From: Clostridia bacterium
GTDB taxonomy: Bacteria; Bacillota; Clostridia; Oscillospirales; QAMX01
Length of the DNA: 11,744 bases
NCBI GenBank assembly: GCA_024404415.1
Contig: JAKSPX010000018.1
Location: forward strand, 1-11,744
Reading direction: 5' to 3'
A program made the translations under genes and the position numbers. The notes beneath the pieces are model-generated. The model ran no database searches and was not told the origin of the DNA. It was given only the letters and a program-made list of their open reading frames with translations. This document shows positions 1 through 6,670 of this stretch, in pieces; the stretch's first letter is position 1; every line of letters begins with the position of its first letter.

Positions 1-161
1 TCCTCTGCGGCGTAGCGCTTGACGACCGCGGCGGTGTCGTCAGTGGAGGAATCATCCACGACCAGGAGTTCCCAATCCCGGAAGGTCTGTTTTTGTACCG
101 ATTCTCTGCTCCCGGCGATATATTTTTCGCAGTTATATGCCGGCATAATGATTGAAACCAT
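1..161 (-). CDS. Family 2 glycosyltransferase, N-terminal fragment (3' end outside window)
   Basis: Only the first 53 codons are present; the gene continues beyond position 1. The protein opens with VSIIMPAYNCEKYI, followed by WELLVVDDSSTDDT. These are the first beta strand and nucleotide-binding DD motif of the GT-A fold in family 2 glycosyltransferases, which transfer a sugar from a nucleotide-sugar donor. There is no signal peptide, so it should act at the cytoplasmic face of the membrane. The ATG at 161 has a GAGGTGA ribosome binding site about 7 bases upstream. It lies 51 bp downstream of a sugar-phosphate transferase gene on the same strand. It therefore probably adds sugars to the lipid-linked unit that enzyme starts. 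Donor and acceptor cannot be told from this fragment. Confidence 0.9.
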   Translation of the reverse strand, partial: MVSIIMPAYNCEKYIAGSRESVQKQTFRDWELLVVDDSSTDDTAAVVKRYAAE

Positions 162-186
162 GAAAGTAGTCACCTCAATGATTGGT

Positions 187-204
187 GCGTTCTCAAAAGA
201 ACGC
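187..204 (-). other. Short intercistronic hairpin in the polysaccharide operon
   Basis: GCGTTCT and AGAACGC form a perfect 7-bp stem around a 4-base loop in the 51-bp gap between the second sugar transferase and the glycosyltransferase. No T-run follows on the minus strand, so it is not a convincing terminator. It could mark RNA processing or slow transcription slightly. Confidence 0.4.
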
Positions 205-212
205 CGGACGGC

Positions 213-884
213 TCAGGCTTTTTCCTTGGGATCCCGGGGAGCGCCTTCGCGGACGCCGTCGCCCAGAATGACTTTTTTGAAGGAGCGGAGAATGATGCCG
301 CAATCCTGCCTGAAACCGAACCTTTCGAGATACAGCGCGTCCCAACGCACCTTTTCCTCGGCGGTCACGTCGTCGCGCCCGTTGATCTGGGCAAGGCCGG
401 TCATGCCGGGCTTCAGCGCGTATACGCCGCGGGATGAGCGCATGTCGTGGATCTTTTTCTCCTCCGGGATCAGGGGCCGCGGGCCGACGATGCTCATTTT
501 GCCCTCCAGCACGTTGAAAAGCTGGGGAAGCTCGTCGATGGAGAGCTTCCGAAGGACGCTTCCGAAGCGGGTGATGTAGCGTTCGTGGTCGGAAAGCTCG
601 CCGGTGGCGCGGTAGCGGGGCGCTTCCTTACGCATGGTGCGGATCTTGTAGATGCGGAAGGGCACGCCATTTTGACCGATGCGATCCTGCGTGAAGAAGG
701 GGCTGCAGCCGAGATCGATCGCGTCGATGATGAGGACCACGGCGAGCGGGAGGAGAAGGATGAGGAGCGCGATGGCGGATATGAGGATATCCAAAAGGCG
801 TTTGACGGTGCAGTATGCGCATTTCTCCGGGATCGGCGCCTGCCGGAGCTCATCCGGTCGGGCGGAAGCAACAGTTGTTTTCAC
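213..884 (-). CDS. Undecaprenyl-phosphate sugar-1-phosphate transferase (monotopic PGT, bacterial sugar transferase family)
   Basis: This 223-aa protein belongs to the bacterial sugar transferase family (PF02397). Members move a sugar phosphate from a nucleotide sugar to undecaprenyl phosphate, the first membrane step in making capsule, exopolysaccharide or protein-linked glycan. With a GTG start at 884, a hydrophobic segment at about 31-53 contains the internal proline (P46) typical of the re-entrant helix. It is followed by YKIRTM (79-84), DELPQLFNVLEGKMS (117-131) and VGPRP (133-137). D117-E118 match the catalytic Asp-Glu pair of the PglC-type family. PGMTGLAQINGR is at 159-170. The start is uncertain. 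An ATG at 983 would add 33 residues rich in F and R with no family resemblance, and its GGGGG sits only 3 bases away. The GTG has only a weak AGAAGAG site. The gene lies 130 bp downstream of a paralogue. Confidence 0.9.
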   Translation of the reverse strand: MKTTVASARPDELRQAPIPEKCAYCTVKRLLDILISAIALLILLLPLAVVLIIDAIDLGCSPFFTQDRIGQNGVPFRIYKIRTMRKEAPRYRATGELSDHERYITRFGSVLRKLSIDELPQLFNVLEGKMSIVGPRPLIPEEKKIHDMRSSRGVYALKPGMTGLAQINGRDDVTAEEKVRWDALYLERFGFRQDCGIILRSFKKVILGDGVREGAPRDPKEKA

Positions 885-914
885 TCTGCAAACTCTTCTT
901 TCCGGAAAGACTTG

Positions 915-942
915 AAAGAGCCGGGCCGAAAAAAGGCTCTCC
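915..942 (-). other. Hairpin between the two sugar transferase genes
   Basis: AGAGCC (917-922) and GGCTCT (935-940) pair across a 12-base loop, and two G-T wobbles could extend the stem outward. On the minus strand only a few Ts follow the stem. It lies in the likely untranslated gap upstream of the GTG at 884, so it may be a weak attenuator or RNA-processing site. If the ATG at 983 is the true start, it would instead lie inside coding sequence. Confidence 0.35.
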
Positions 943-1014
943 GCCGCCCTGAAAGGAAACCGATTTCCCTCAGTAGCGGACATTTCCCCCGAAATGCCGG
1001 AGAGCTTTCTTTAT

Positions 1015-1692
1015 TTATCTGGCGCCGTCTCTGGTGAACACAACGCGGATGGTCTTCAGAATGCACTGGAGATCCATTACGAACGAGCGGTTTTTGATAT
1101 ATTCGATGTCGTAGACGATCTTTTCCTCCGGCAGGAGCTCGTACCCGCCGTTGACCTGAGCGTGTCCGGTCAGACCGGGGATGACGAGGGTGCGCTGACG
1201 GAAGCCGTCGATATACTGGTCGAAAAGGTCGTAAAACTCGGGGCGCTCGGGGCGGGGCCCGACGAGGCTCATTTTGCCCGAGAGGATGTTCAGAAGCTGG
1301 GGCAGCTCGTCGATGCGGGTCTTGCGGATGATGCGGCCGACGCGGGTGACGCGCGGGTCATCCTGCTCGGCCCATTGGGCTCCGTCGACTTCGGCATCCT
1401 TTTTCATGGAGCGGAATTTATAAAGGCGGAAGGGCTTCTGATCCTTGCCGAGGCGGATCTGACTGTAAATCGGCTTGCCGGGCGAGTCAAGAACGATGAC
1501 GATCGAAATGATGAGCATCGGGATAAGCAGGAGGATCAGGGCAACCAGGGCGACGACGAAATCGAAAAGCCGCTTGACGGCGGAATAGACCGGCTTTTTG
1601 GGGAGTGTTCCGAGCTTTTCCACGACGATTTTTTCGCGCCCGGAGGCGAAATCCTTGAGATCTATTTTCTCATTGCGCACAGAAACGGCCAT
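1015..1692 (-). CDS. Undecaprenyl-phosphate sugar-1-phosphate transferase, first gene of the operon (monotopic PGT)
   Basis: This 225-aa protein is a second, complete member of the bacterial sugar transferase family. A cytoplasmic N-terminal stretch of about 40 residues precedes VKRLFDF and a hydrophobic re-entrant segment (about 44-68, with P58). Next come YKFRSM (91-96), the catalytic block DELPQLLNILSGKMS (128-142, Asp128-Glu129), VGPRP (144-148) and PGLTGHAQVNG (172-182). It should load a sugar phosphate onto undecaprenyl phosphate at the inner face of the membrane. In the last motif a glycine (G183) stands where many relatives, and the neighbouring paralogue, have arginine. The ATG at 1692 has GGAG at a 7-base spacing. 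Its length matches the minimal catalytic core, without the extra N-terminal membrane helices of WcaJ/WbaP-type enzymes. Sugar specificity cannot be read from the sequence. Confidence 0.93.
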   Translation of the reverse strand: MAVSVRNEKIDLKDFASGREKIVVEKLGTLPKKPVYSAVKRLFDFVVALVALILLLIPMLIISIVIVLDSPGKPIYSQIRLGKDQKPFRLYKFRSMKKDAEVDGAQWAEQDDPRVTRVGRIIRKTRIDELPQLLNILSGKMSLVGPRPERPEFYDLFDQYIDGFRQRTLVIPGLTGHAQVNGGYELLPEEKIVYDIEYIKNRSFVMDLQCILKTIRVVFTRDGAR

Positions 1693-1722
1693 GCATAATC
1701 TCCATCAGAAAAGGATTTGGGT

Positions 1723-1728
1723 ATTATA
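1723..1728 (-). promoter_or_regulatory. Candidate proximal -10 box for the polysaccharide operon
   Basis: A perfect TATAAT reads leftward here and would start a transcript about 24 bases before the ATG at 1692. No good -35 hexamer lies at 16-18 bp spacing, so this is weaker than the distal candidate at 1828-1856. Confidence 0.35.
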
Positions 1729-1761
1729 TGTAAAAAAGATGTAAATAATCGTAACAGATAG

Positions 1762-1776
1762 GGCGGAATTACCGCC
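1762..1776. repeat. Small GC-rich inverted repeat in the leader of the polysaccharide operon
   Basis: GGCGG and CCGCC form a 5-bp stem around AATTA in otherwise AT-rich sequence. If transcription starts at the distal promoter, this folds in the roughly 130-base leader RNA. As DNA it could also be an operator. It has no T-run on either side, so it is not a terminator. Confidence 0.35.
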
Positions 1777-1827
1777 TGATATGTGCCAAACCGCGCACGA
1801 ACACGCGCCGATCTGCACATTTATGAA

Positions 1828-1856
1828 ATTATATCACAACGGTTACAAAAAAGCAA
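1828..1856 (-). promoter_or_regulatory. Distal leftward promoter for the polysaccharide operon
   Basis: Read leftward, TTGCTT is followed after 17 bases by a perfect TATAAT preceded by TGA, the extended -10 TGn form. Only the first three bases of the -35 match consensus, but the extended -10 compensates. Transcription would begin near 1821 and give a leader of about 130 bases before the ATG at 1692. Confidence 0.5.
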
Positions 1857-1921
1857 GAGCGTTCCCTCCCGCTATCAAAAGTATTTGCCGAATCGTGCCG
1901 ATTTATCACCGGGAAAGGCGA

Positions 1922-1948
1922 TTGACAAGCAGGCGGAAAAGTGATAAT
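1922..1948 (+). promoter_or_regulatory. Promoter of the iron alcohol dehydrogenase
   Basis: A perfect TTGACA (1922-1927) is followed after 15 bases by GATAAT (1943-1948), or after 17 bases by TAATAT. It has the form of a vegetative sigma-A promoter. The start site would be near 1955, giving a leader of about 50 bases. The leader ends in a GGAG ribosome binding site at 1995-1998. Confidence 0.65.
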
Positions 1949-2005
1949 ATGGAAAAAACAGTTGGATTCGTCGTTTTTTCGGCAGAAAACGAAAGGAGAA
2001 GAGCA

Positions 2006-3181
2006 ATGAAATCATTCACTTATTACACGCCGACGAAGGTTTTCTTCGGGCGCGAAGAGTATAAACGCATCGGCGAGATCGTGGAAGGCTACGGCTTCAA
2101 AAAGGTCATGCTCCACTACGGCGGCGGCAGCATCAAAAAGAGCGGTCTTTTTGATATCGTCGCCTCTTCTCTCAAGGAGCACGGCATCGAGGTCGTCGAA
2201 TTCGGCGGCGCGCAGCCCAACCCCACCCTTGAACACGCCACCGAGGGCATGAAGCTCTGCGTGAAGGAAGGCGTCGATCTTGTCCTCGCCGTCGGCGGCG
2301 GCAGCGCCATCGACTCGGCCAAGACCATCGCCGTCGGCGCGAAAAACGACTGCGACACCTGGCGTTTCGCCATGAAGGAAGCGGAGCCCAAGGCGGCGCT
2401 CCCCGTCGCCACCATCCTGACCCTCGCCGCCACCGGCAGCGAAATGTCCGCTTCCGCCGTCATCACCAACAGTGAGCTTGGATTGAAGCGCGGTTACAAT
2501 TCCGATTTCCACCGTCCGCTTTTCTCCATCCTCTGCCCCGAGCTGACCTTCACCCTGCCGCCTTACCAGACGGCCTGCGGCATCGTGGACATCATGATGC
2601 ACACCCTCGAGCGCTACCTCACCCGTCCGGGCGACGTGATGATCACCGACCGCATGGCGGAAGGCGTTCTGACCACCGTCGTCGACGCGGGCAGAAGAGC
2701 CATGAAGAACCCCGAGGATTACGACGCGCGCGCCGACCTCATGTGGGCGGGCAGCCTCTCGCACAACGATCTGACCGGCTCGGGCCGCGATTTCATGATG
2801 ATCTCCCACCAGTTCGAGCACGAAATGAGCGGCATGTTCCCCTACGTCGCGCACGGCGCGGGCCTCGCCGTCGTGTTCCCGGCCTGGGCGAAATACGTCT
2901 ATAAGAAGAACGCCAGGCGCTTCGCACGCCTCGCCGAGCTCCTCTGGAGCATCACCGAGGGATCGGACGAAGAAAAAGCCTATAAGGGCATCCTCGCGTT
3001 TGAGAATTTCTTCCGCGAGCTGGGTATGCCGGTGCGAATGAAGGAACTGAATATCCCCGCCTCCGCCTTCGCGCCGATGGCCGCCAAGTGCACCGCCAAC
3101 GGCACCAAGAAACTGAACGCCATCATCGACTACACCGACAAGGAGATCATCGAGATCTTCGAGCTGGCCGATCGGGACTGA
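2006..3181 (+). CDS. Iron-containing alcohol dehydrogenase, butanol-dehydrogenase type
   Basis: This 391-aa protein is a full-length member of the iron-dependent (group III) alcohol dehydrogenases. These reduce aldehydes to alcohols with NAD(P)H in the cytoplasm, often at the end of fermentation. The N-terminal Rossmann-like half has YGGGSIKKSG (38-47) and the nucleotide-binding VGGGSAIDSAK (96-106). The C-terminal half carries the metal site: D195 and H199 in GIVDIMMHTLERY, H268 and H272 in SHQFEHEMSG, and H283 in VAHGAGLAV. By comparison with FucO, D195, H199, H268 and H283 would bind Fe2+, and H272 is the conserved active-site histidine. The ATG at 2006 has GGAG 7 bases upstream and is preferred to the in-frame ATG at 1781, which lies before the promoter. 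The next gene is 45 bp downstream. The annotation NADH-dependent butanol dehydrogenase (BdhA-like) fits, but substrate and cofactor are inferred. Confidence 0.93.
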   Translation: MKSFTYYTPTKVFFGREEYKRIGEIVEGYGFKKVMLHYGGGSIKKSGLFDIVASSLKEHGIEVVEFGGAQPNPTLEHATEGMKLCVKEGVDLVLAVGGGSAIDSAKTIAVGAKNDCDTWRFAMKEAEPKAALPVATILTLAATGSEMSASAVITNSELGLKRGYNSDFHRPLFSILCPELTFTLPPYQTACGIVDIMMHTLERYLTRPGDVMITDRMAEGVLTTVVDAGRRAMKNPEDYDARADLMWAGSLSHNDLTGSGRDFMMISHQFEHEMSGMFPYVAHGAGLAVVFPAWAKYVYKKNARRFARLAELLWSITEGSDEEKAYKGILAFENFFRELGMPVRMKELNIPASAFAPMAAKCTANGTKKLNAIIDYTDKEIIEIFELADRD

Positions 3182-3226
3182 ACCCCCCCAATAATTTACA
3201 ATATAGAAAAAAAGAGGAAATTTGAC

Positions 3227-4045
3227 ATGAGCGAAAACTGCACCCACGATTGCTCGACCTGCTCCGAAAACTGCGCGAGCCGCGAGATCGTCAAGGAAGT
3301 TCCCCACGAACTTTCCCACATCAAGAAAGTTATCGGCGTCGTATCCGGCAAGGGCGGCGTCGGCAAATCCCTTGTTTCTTCTCTTCTCGCCATCACGGCG
3401 CAGAGAAGAGGCTATAAGGCCGCCATTCTCGACGCGGACATCACCGGCCCCTCCATTCCGAAGATCTTCGGTCTGAAGGAAGGCGCTGTGGCGGATGAAA
3501 GCGGTCTCTACCCGGCCGTCACCATCCCCGGCACCAAGGTCATGTCGGTCAACCTGCTGCTCGAAGACGCGGGTGATCCCGTCGTCTGGCGCGGCCCGGT
3601 CATCGCCGGCGTCGTCAAGCAGTTCTGGACCGACGTCATCTGGGGCGACGTCGACTATATGTTCGTCGATATGCCTCCGGGAACCGGCGACGTTCCGCTC
3701 ACCGTGTTCCAGTCCCTCCCGGTGGACGGCATCATCGTCGTCACCTCTCCCCAGGAGCTGGTCTCCATGATCGTCGGCAAGGCCGTCCGCATGGCCGGTC
3801 TGATGAACATCCCGATCCTCGGCATCATCGAAAACATGAGCTATATCGCCTGCCCCGACTGCGGCAAGAAGCTCTATCCCTTCGGCGAAAGCAAGGCTGA
3901 AGCCCTCGCCGCCGAGTATAAGCTCCCGCTCCTTGCCCAGATCCCGATCGAATCCAAGCTTGCCGCTCTCTGCGACGCCGGTACGCTTGAAACCTTCGAG
4001 GGCGACTGGCTGGAAGGCGCGCTCGACGTCATCGAAAAACTGTAA
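3227..4045 (+). CDS. mrp: Mrp/NBP35-family P-loop ATPase (iron-sulfur cluster carrier)
   Basis: This 272-aa cytoplasmic ATPase belongs to the Mrp/ApbC/NBP35 group of SIMIBI GTPase-like proteins, which bind an Fe-S cluster and pass it to apoproteins. An N-terminal cysteine cluster (C5, C9, C12, C16) comes first, then the deviant Walker A GKGGVGKS (41-48) with its signature lysine, DADITGPSIPK (69-79), and the DMPPGTGD switch region (148-155). SPQELVS follows at 174-180, and the C-terminal CPDC (C209, C212) is the conserved CxxC that holds the bridging cluster between two subunits. The N-terminal cluster is absent from E. coli Mrp but common in anaerobes (family knowledge). The ATG at 3227 has GAGGA upstream. 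The alcohol dehydrogenase ends 45 bp before it, and an unknown membrane protein begins 21 bp after it. Confidence 0.93.
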   Translation: MSENCTHDCSTCSENCASREIVKEVPHELSHIKKVIGVVSGKGGVGKSLVSSLLAITAQRRGYKAAILDADITGPSIPKIFGLKEGAVADESGLYPAVTIPGTKVMSVNLLLEDAGDPVVWRGPVIAGVVKQFWTDVIWGDVDYMFVDMPPGTGDVPLTVFQSLPVDGIIVVTSPQELVSMIVGKAVRMAGLMNIPILGIIENMSYIACPDCGKKLYPFGESKAEALAAEYKLPLLAQIPIESKLAALCDAGTLETFEGDWLEGALDVIEKL

Positions 4046-4066
4046 CGTATATTATAGGAAGACATC

Positions 4067-5941
4067 ATGAATCTTTCAGCAAGGATGCAGAAAAAGTGCG
4101 GCCTGCTGATAAGGCTTTACCGGGAGACGAAGGTCGAAGCGTTCGGGATCTTCTTCGCGGCCGTCCGCGGCACGGACAGGACCTGGGCGATGATGAAAAA
4201 GCTTTATACACGTCTGATCGAGATCGCCGCCCGCAGGGGCGGCGAAAGCCTTACTGCGCAGGATGTGCTCTCACTTGCCCTCAAAATGGCGAAAAAGGCC
4301 GGAAAAGGGGATAAGATCGCCTACGGCGACCGCATTGCGGTGGAGGAGGCCAACCTGACCGAGCGCTTTTTCGAGGAGGGGGAGGCGGACGAACGCGTTG
4401 CCGCTATTCTGGACATTCTGTGCCCGAAAAGCTCTCTTCTCCCGCCGGAGGCGCTTGAAAAGGGCAGGGCGCTTTTGTCCCGCCTGCCGGAAAACGCAGG
4501 AGACGTGCTTTTGCGCGTGGTGAAAAACCAGAGCGACGAGCGCGAGATTCTCGGCGACATCGAATTCAGGGCTGAGCGCCGCTATGGCAAGGCCCACATC
4601 GCCCGCATCGCACTACTCTGCGCCGTCTTTCTCCTCTGCGGCTGGATCCTCTACCGCCAGGTCCGGACCGGCGTCTTCATGATCGCGGCGGCGCGCTACG
4701 AGACCGACCGAAAGGTCGTGACGCTTTCCGCACACGACGCAAATCCGCTCCCGGACGCGGTGGAATGGTCCGAAGAGGCGCCGAACATCGCCCAAAGCGT
4801 CCTTGATGCGGTTGGGGAACACGGTGACGACGCAGAATACCGCGTCGATTTCCTCTATTATGACCGCGCAGAAGCCGAATCGGTCACGATCGACGGTGAG
4901 ACGATATTCGATCTCTACCGGGAGGCCTACGCCGAGGCGGCGGAATACGGCCGCATCCATAAGCTCATCACCAACGCCGTCGGAAAATACTACGAAAGCT
5001 ACGAGATCCCGTTCCTGCCCACATCGCGCGAAAGCGATTTCCATTCACCCTATGGTGACCTTTATTCCTGCGCCTCCTGGTACGCCAATGAATATGCCTC
5101 CGTCTCCAGCGGCTTTAAGGAGCTCTGGAAAAAGCGGAGCGATATCTTCGCTGACCGCGAAAGCTTCTGGAAGTACATTGGCTCCGAGCTTTTCAAAAGA
5201 GAGTGCTCGCCGATCCTCCGTCTGCTTTCCTATGAATACCGCATAGAGGAAGCGGCAGGGGAGGAGGACGAGGCGACCCGCGAAGCCTGCGAGGAGCTTC
5301 TCTTCGCCTATTTCAACGCGGAAAACGGCGCGGTCAACTTTTCGCCTCTGGCCGTCGCCCTTCCGCAGGAAAGCGGAAGCCTTTACACCACGCGCCTCGG
5401 CGAATTCGGGAAATTGATCGCCGAAGCCGAGGAGGAAGCCGCGATGCGGCATTTTGAAGATCGGGAGCTCACGCCTGCGGAGTACGAATACGATTACGCC
5501 GGCGCCTTCTCGGCGGTCTTCACCGGGGACGAGATCAGAAGGCTATCAGAGGATGAAAACGTCCTGGTTTTGTCTCTGGCCTTCCCCGAGGTGCCGGAGG
5601 TCTATCCCGGAGCGATGGATGCGCACCTCGCAAGCCTCATCACCTACGGAGGAGAGAAGACCTACGCGGTCTGGCGCGTCGATCATCAGGCGTGGGTGTT
5701 CTACACCAACTACCTGATCCCCAGAAAGCTTCCCTACGGCCTCGTCTGCGACCTGCGCGAGACCTTCAACTCCGCAAACACCGCCTACGAGACCATCCTC
5801 GGCTATGACTACGACGTATTCTACGGTCACGCCGAACGCTTTACCCGCCGCGAGCTCTTCTCAAAGCTCTCCGAGGGCGGAAAATGCGCCTATGTCAGCT
5901 CCGAAGGCCGCAGCTACACCACCATCGTCCCCATGCCGTAA
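4067..5941 (+). CDS. Unknown 624-aa protein with one membrane span
   Basis: I do not recognise a family. The ATG at 4067 has AGGAAG 5 bases upstream and sits 21 bp after mrp. Residues 1-177 are charged, look mostly helical and contain no signal peptide. One clear membrane span follows (about 180-197, IALLCAVFLLCGWILY), flanked by K175, R180, R197 and R200. Residues 200-624 form a large acidic domain rich in Y, E and A, with stretches such as EYEYDYAGAF (472-481) and YDYDVFYGH (580-588). Cysteines are few (C335, C380, C408, C561, C607). I see no transport, kinase or hydrolase motif. Which side faces out is uncertain because positive charges lie on both sides of the span. It is followed after 17 bp by a small four-span membrane protein, and the two may work together. 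Codon use fits a normal native gene. Confidence 0.85.
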   Translation: MNLSARMQKKCGLLIRLYRETKVEAFGIFFAAVRGTDRTWAMMKKLYTRLIEIAARRGGESLTAQDVLSLALKMAKKAGKGDKIAYGDRIAVEEANLTERFFEEGEADERVAAILDILCPKSSLLPPEALEKGRALLSRLPENAGDVLLRVVKNQSDEREILGDIEFRAERRYGKAHIARIALLCAVFLLCGWILYRQVRTGVFMIAAARYETDRKVVTLSAHDANPLPDAVEWSEEAPNIAQSVLDAVGEHGDDAEYRVDFLYYDRAEAESVTIDGETIFDLYREAYAEAAEYGRIHKLITNAVGKYYESYEIPFLPTSRESDFHSPYGDLYSCASWYANEYASVSSGFKELWKKRSDIFADRESFWKYIGSELFKRECSPILRLLSYEYRIEEAAGEEDEATREACEELLFAYFNAENGAVNFSPLAVALPQESGSLYTTRLGEFGKLIAEAEEEAAMRHFEDRELTPAEYEYDYAGAFSAVFTGDEIRRLSEDENVLVLSLAFPEVPEVYPGAMDAHLASLITYGGEKTYAVWRVDHQAWVFYTNYLIPRKLPYGLVCDLRETFNSANTAYETILGYDYDVFYGHAERFTRRELFSKLSEGGKCAYVSSEGRSYTTIVPMP

Positions 5942-5958
5942 GAAAGGAGAAACGCGAC

Positions 5959-6528
5959 TTGGCCAACAGAAAATACCTCTCGGATTACGCCTTCCGCGAC
6001 CCGGAAAACAAGAAGGCGGGCTTTGACTACGTCGGAAAGTTCTATTACCGCATTGCGCCGGATAAGGAGAGCTTTCACAAGCTGAAGATCCGCTATTTCC
6101 TCTTTCTCGGCGCCGAGGTAGTGCTTTATGCCGCCTCCGGCGTGCTTTCCAACCCGGGGATGCTCACGTTTTACGAGGCACTTCCCTACGCAGTGAATTT
6201 CCTCTCGGTGTTTCTTGCGCTGGTGGCTACAATCGACATTGCCCTTTCGCCGCTTGACATGACGCGGAAGGCCCGCGACATCTCGGTCAAACGGCTCAGA
6301 ACATCGACCATCGCCACCTTCATCCTGTCGGTCGTCTGCACGATCGCGTCGCTGGGATTCCTCGTGATCACCGCCGGAGAAGGCTTTTCATGGAGGGAAT
6401 GTTTCTTTTTTGCGCTGCAGCTCCTTCTGGGCCTTGCAGCCTACCTCTTTATGGGTGTGCAGGGAAAAGCCGGCGAGGAAGAGGTCCCAAACCCCGCGTA
6501 CGCCGATACCCCCAAAAAGATTGGTTAA
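5959..6528 (+). CDS. Unknown 189-aa membrane protein with four spans (TTG start)
   Basis: The TTG at 5959 is chosen because AAAGGAG lies 9 bases upstream. The only in-frame ATG, at 5884, would overlap the preceding gene by 58 bases and has no ribosome binding site. A hydrophilic N-terminus of about 45 residues (KYLSDYAFRDPENKK near the start) precedes four hydrophobic segments at about 46-64, 75-96, 117-139 and 147-167. Basic residues between spans 2 and 3 (R103, K104, R106, K111, R112, R114) place that loop in the cytoplasm. Both ends would then also be cytoplasmic. The tail ends in charged and proline-rich residues. It lies 17 bp after the 624-aa membrane protein and is probably translated from the same mRNA. 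I recognise no family and assign no function. Confidence 0.82.
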   Translation: MANRKYLSDYAFRDPENKKAGFDYVGKFYYRIAPDKESFHKLKIRYFLFLGAEVVLYAASGVLSNPGMLTFYEALPYAVNFLSVFLALVATIDIALSPLDMTRKARDISVKRLRTSTIATFILSVVCTIASLGFLVITAGEGFSWRECFFFALQLLLGLAAYLFMGVQGKAGEEEVPNPAYADTPKKIG

Positions 6529-6541
6529 TATTTATCATAAA

Positions 6542-6570
6542 AATGCAGGATGATACGCAAAATAATGCAG
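6542..6570 (+). repeat. AATGCAG direct repeat upstream of the transporter promoter
   Basis: AATGCAG occurs at 6542-6548 and again at 6564-6570, 22 bp apart start to start, close to two helical turns. The copies lie just upstream of the -35 box at 6589, where an activator could bind the same DNA face twice. Seven-base matches can arise by chance in AT-rich DNA. Confidence 0.3.
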
Positions 6571-6581
6571 AATTGTCCAAC

Positions 6582-6595
6582 TTGTCTATTGACAA
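6582..6595. promoter_or_regulatory. Putative operator dyad over the -35 box
   Basis: TTGTC, four bases, GACAA form an inverted repeat that includes the TTGACA -35 hexamer. A further TTGTC lies at 6573-6577. A dimeric repressor bound here would block RNA polymerase. No regulator is encoded in the window, so this is inference. Confidence 0.35.
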
Positions 6596-6617
6596 ATCGA
6601 CACGAATTTGCGATAAT
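6589..6617 (+). promoter_or_regulatory. Strong sigma-A promoter of the ABC transporter operon
   Basis: TTGACA (6589-6594) is a perfect -35. After exactly 17 bases comes GATAAT (6612-6617), one mismatch from consensus, preceded by TGC, the extended -10 TGn form. This is the best promoter in the window and fits high expression of the binding protein. Transcription should start near 6624, about 47 bases before the ATG. Confidence 0.8.
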
Positions 6618-6626
6618 GTGATTTGA

Positions 6627-6649
6627 AGCTCCATCATTATACGGGAGCT
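6627..6649 (+). other. 5' leader hairpin of the transporter mRNA
   Basis: AGCTCC (6627-6632) pairs with GGAGCT (6644-6649) around an 11-base loop. Given the predicted start near 6624, this stem would lie at the very 5' end of the mRNA and stop short of the AAGGAGG ribosome binding site at 6656-6662. Hairpins in that position often protect transcripts from 5' decay. It could also hide the internal GGGAG from ribosomes. Confidence 0.45.
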
Positions 6650-6670
6650 AATTATAAGGAGGATTTCACC

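Larger units (their letters stand above)
1693..2005. promoter_or_regulatory. Divergent intergenic region between the polysaccharide operon and the alcohol dehydrogenase
   Basis: This 313-bp stretch has no convincing gene. An open frame runs from 1781 into the dehydrogenase, but it crosses that gene's promoter and has no ribosome binding site at its upstream ATGs. The region is more AT-rich than the flanking genes. It contains one rightward promoter, two candidate leftward promoters and a small GC-rich inverted repeat, each listed separately. Confidence 0.7.

Noticed and set aside
885..983. ATG at 983 as the start of the second sugar transferase
   Set aside because: The GGGGG upstream is only 3 bases from the ATG, and the extra 33 residues are F/R-rich and unlike the family. 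It remains possible, because the GTG at 884 has only a weak site of its own.
994..1698. Plus-strand open frames across the two sugar transferase genes (also 447-1037)
   Set aside because: They are complements of well-supported minus-strand genes with catalytic motifs, and have no supporting ribosome binding sites or domains.
1781..2005. N-terminal extension of the alcohol dehydrogenase from the ATG at 1781
   Set aside because: It would run through the TTGACA/GATAAT promoter, has no ribosome binding site, and adds 75 residues absent from the family. The ATG at 2006 has a good GGAG and begins like known family members.
2012..3319. Antisense open frame of 435 codons across the alcohol dehydrogenase and mrp start
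   Set aside because: It spans two unrelated real genes and the gap between them, and its product is repetitive G/D/H/A-rich shadow sequence.
6529..6600. Terminator after the four-span membrane protein
   Set aside because: The sequence is AT-rich, but I found no GC-rich stem followed by a T-run. Transcription may read on toward the transporter promoter or end in another way.
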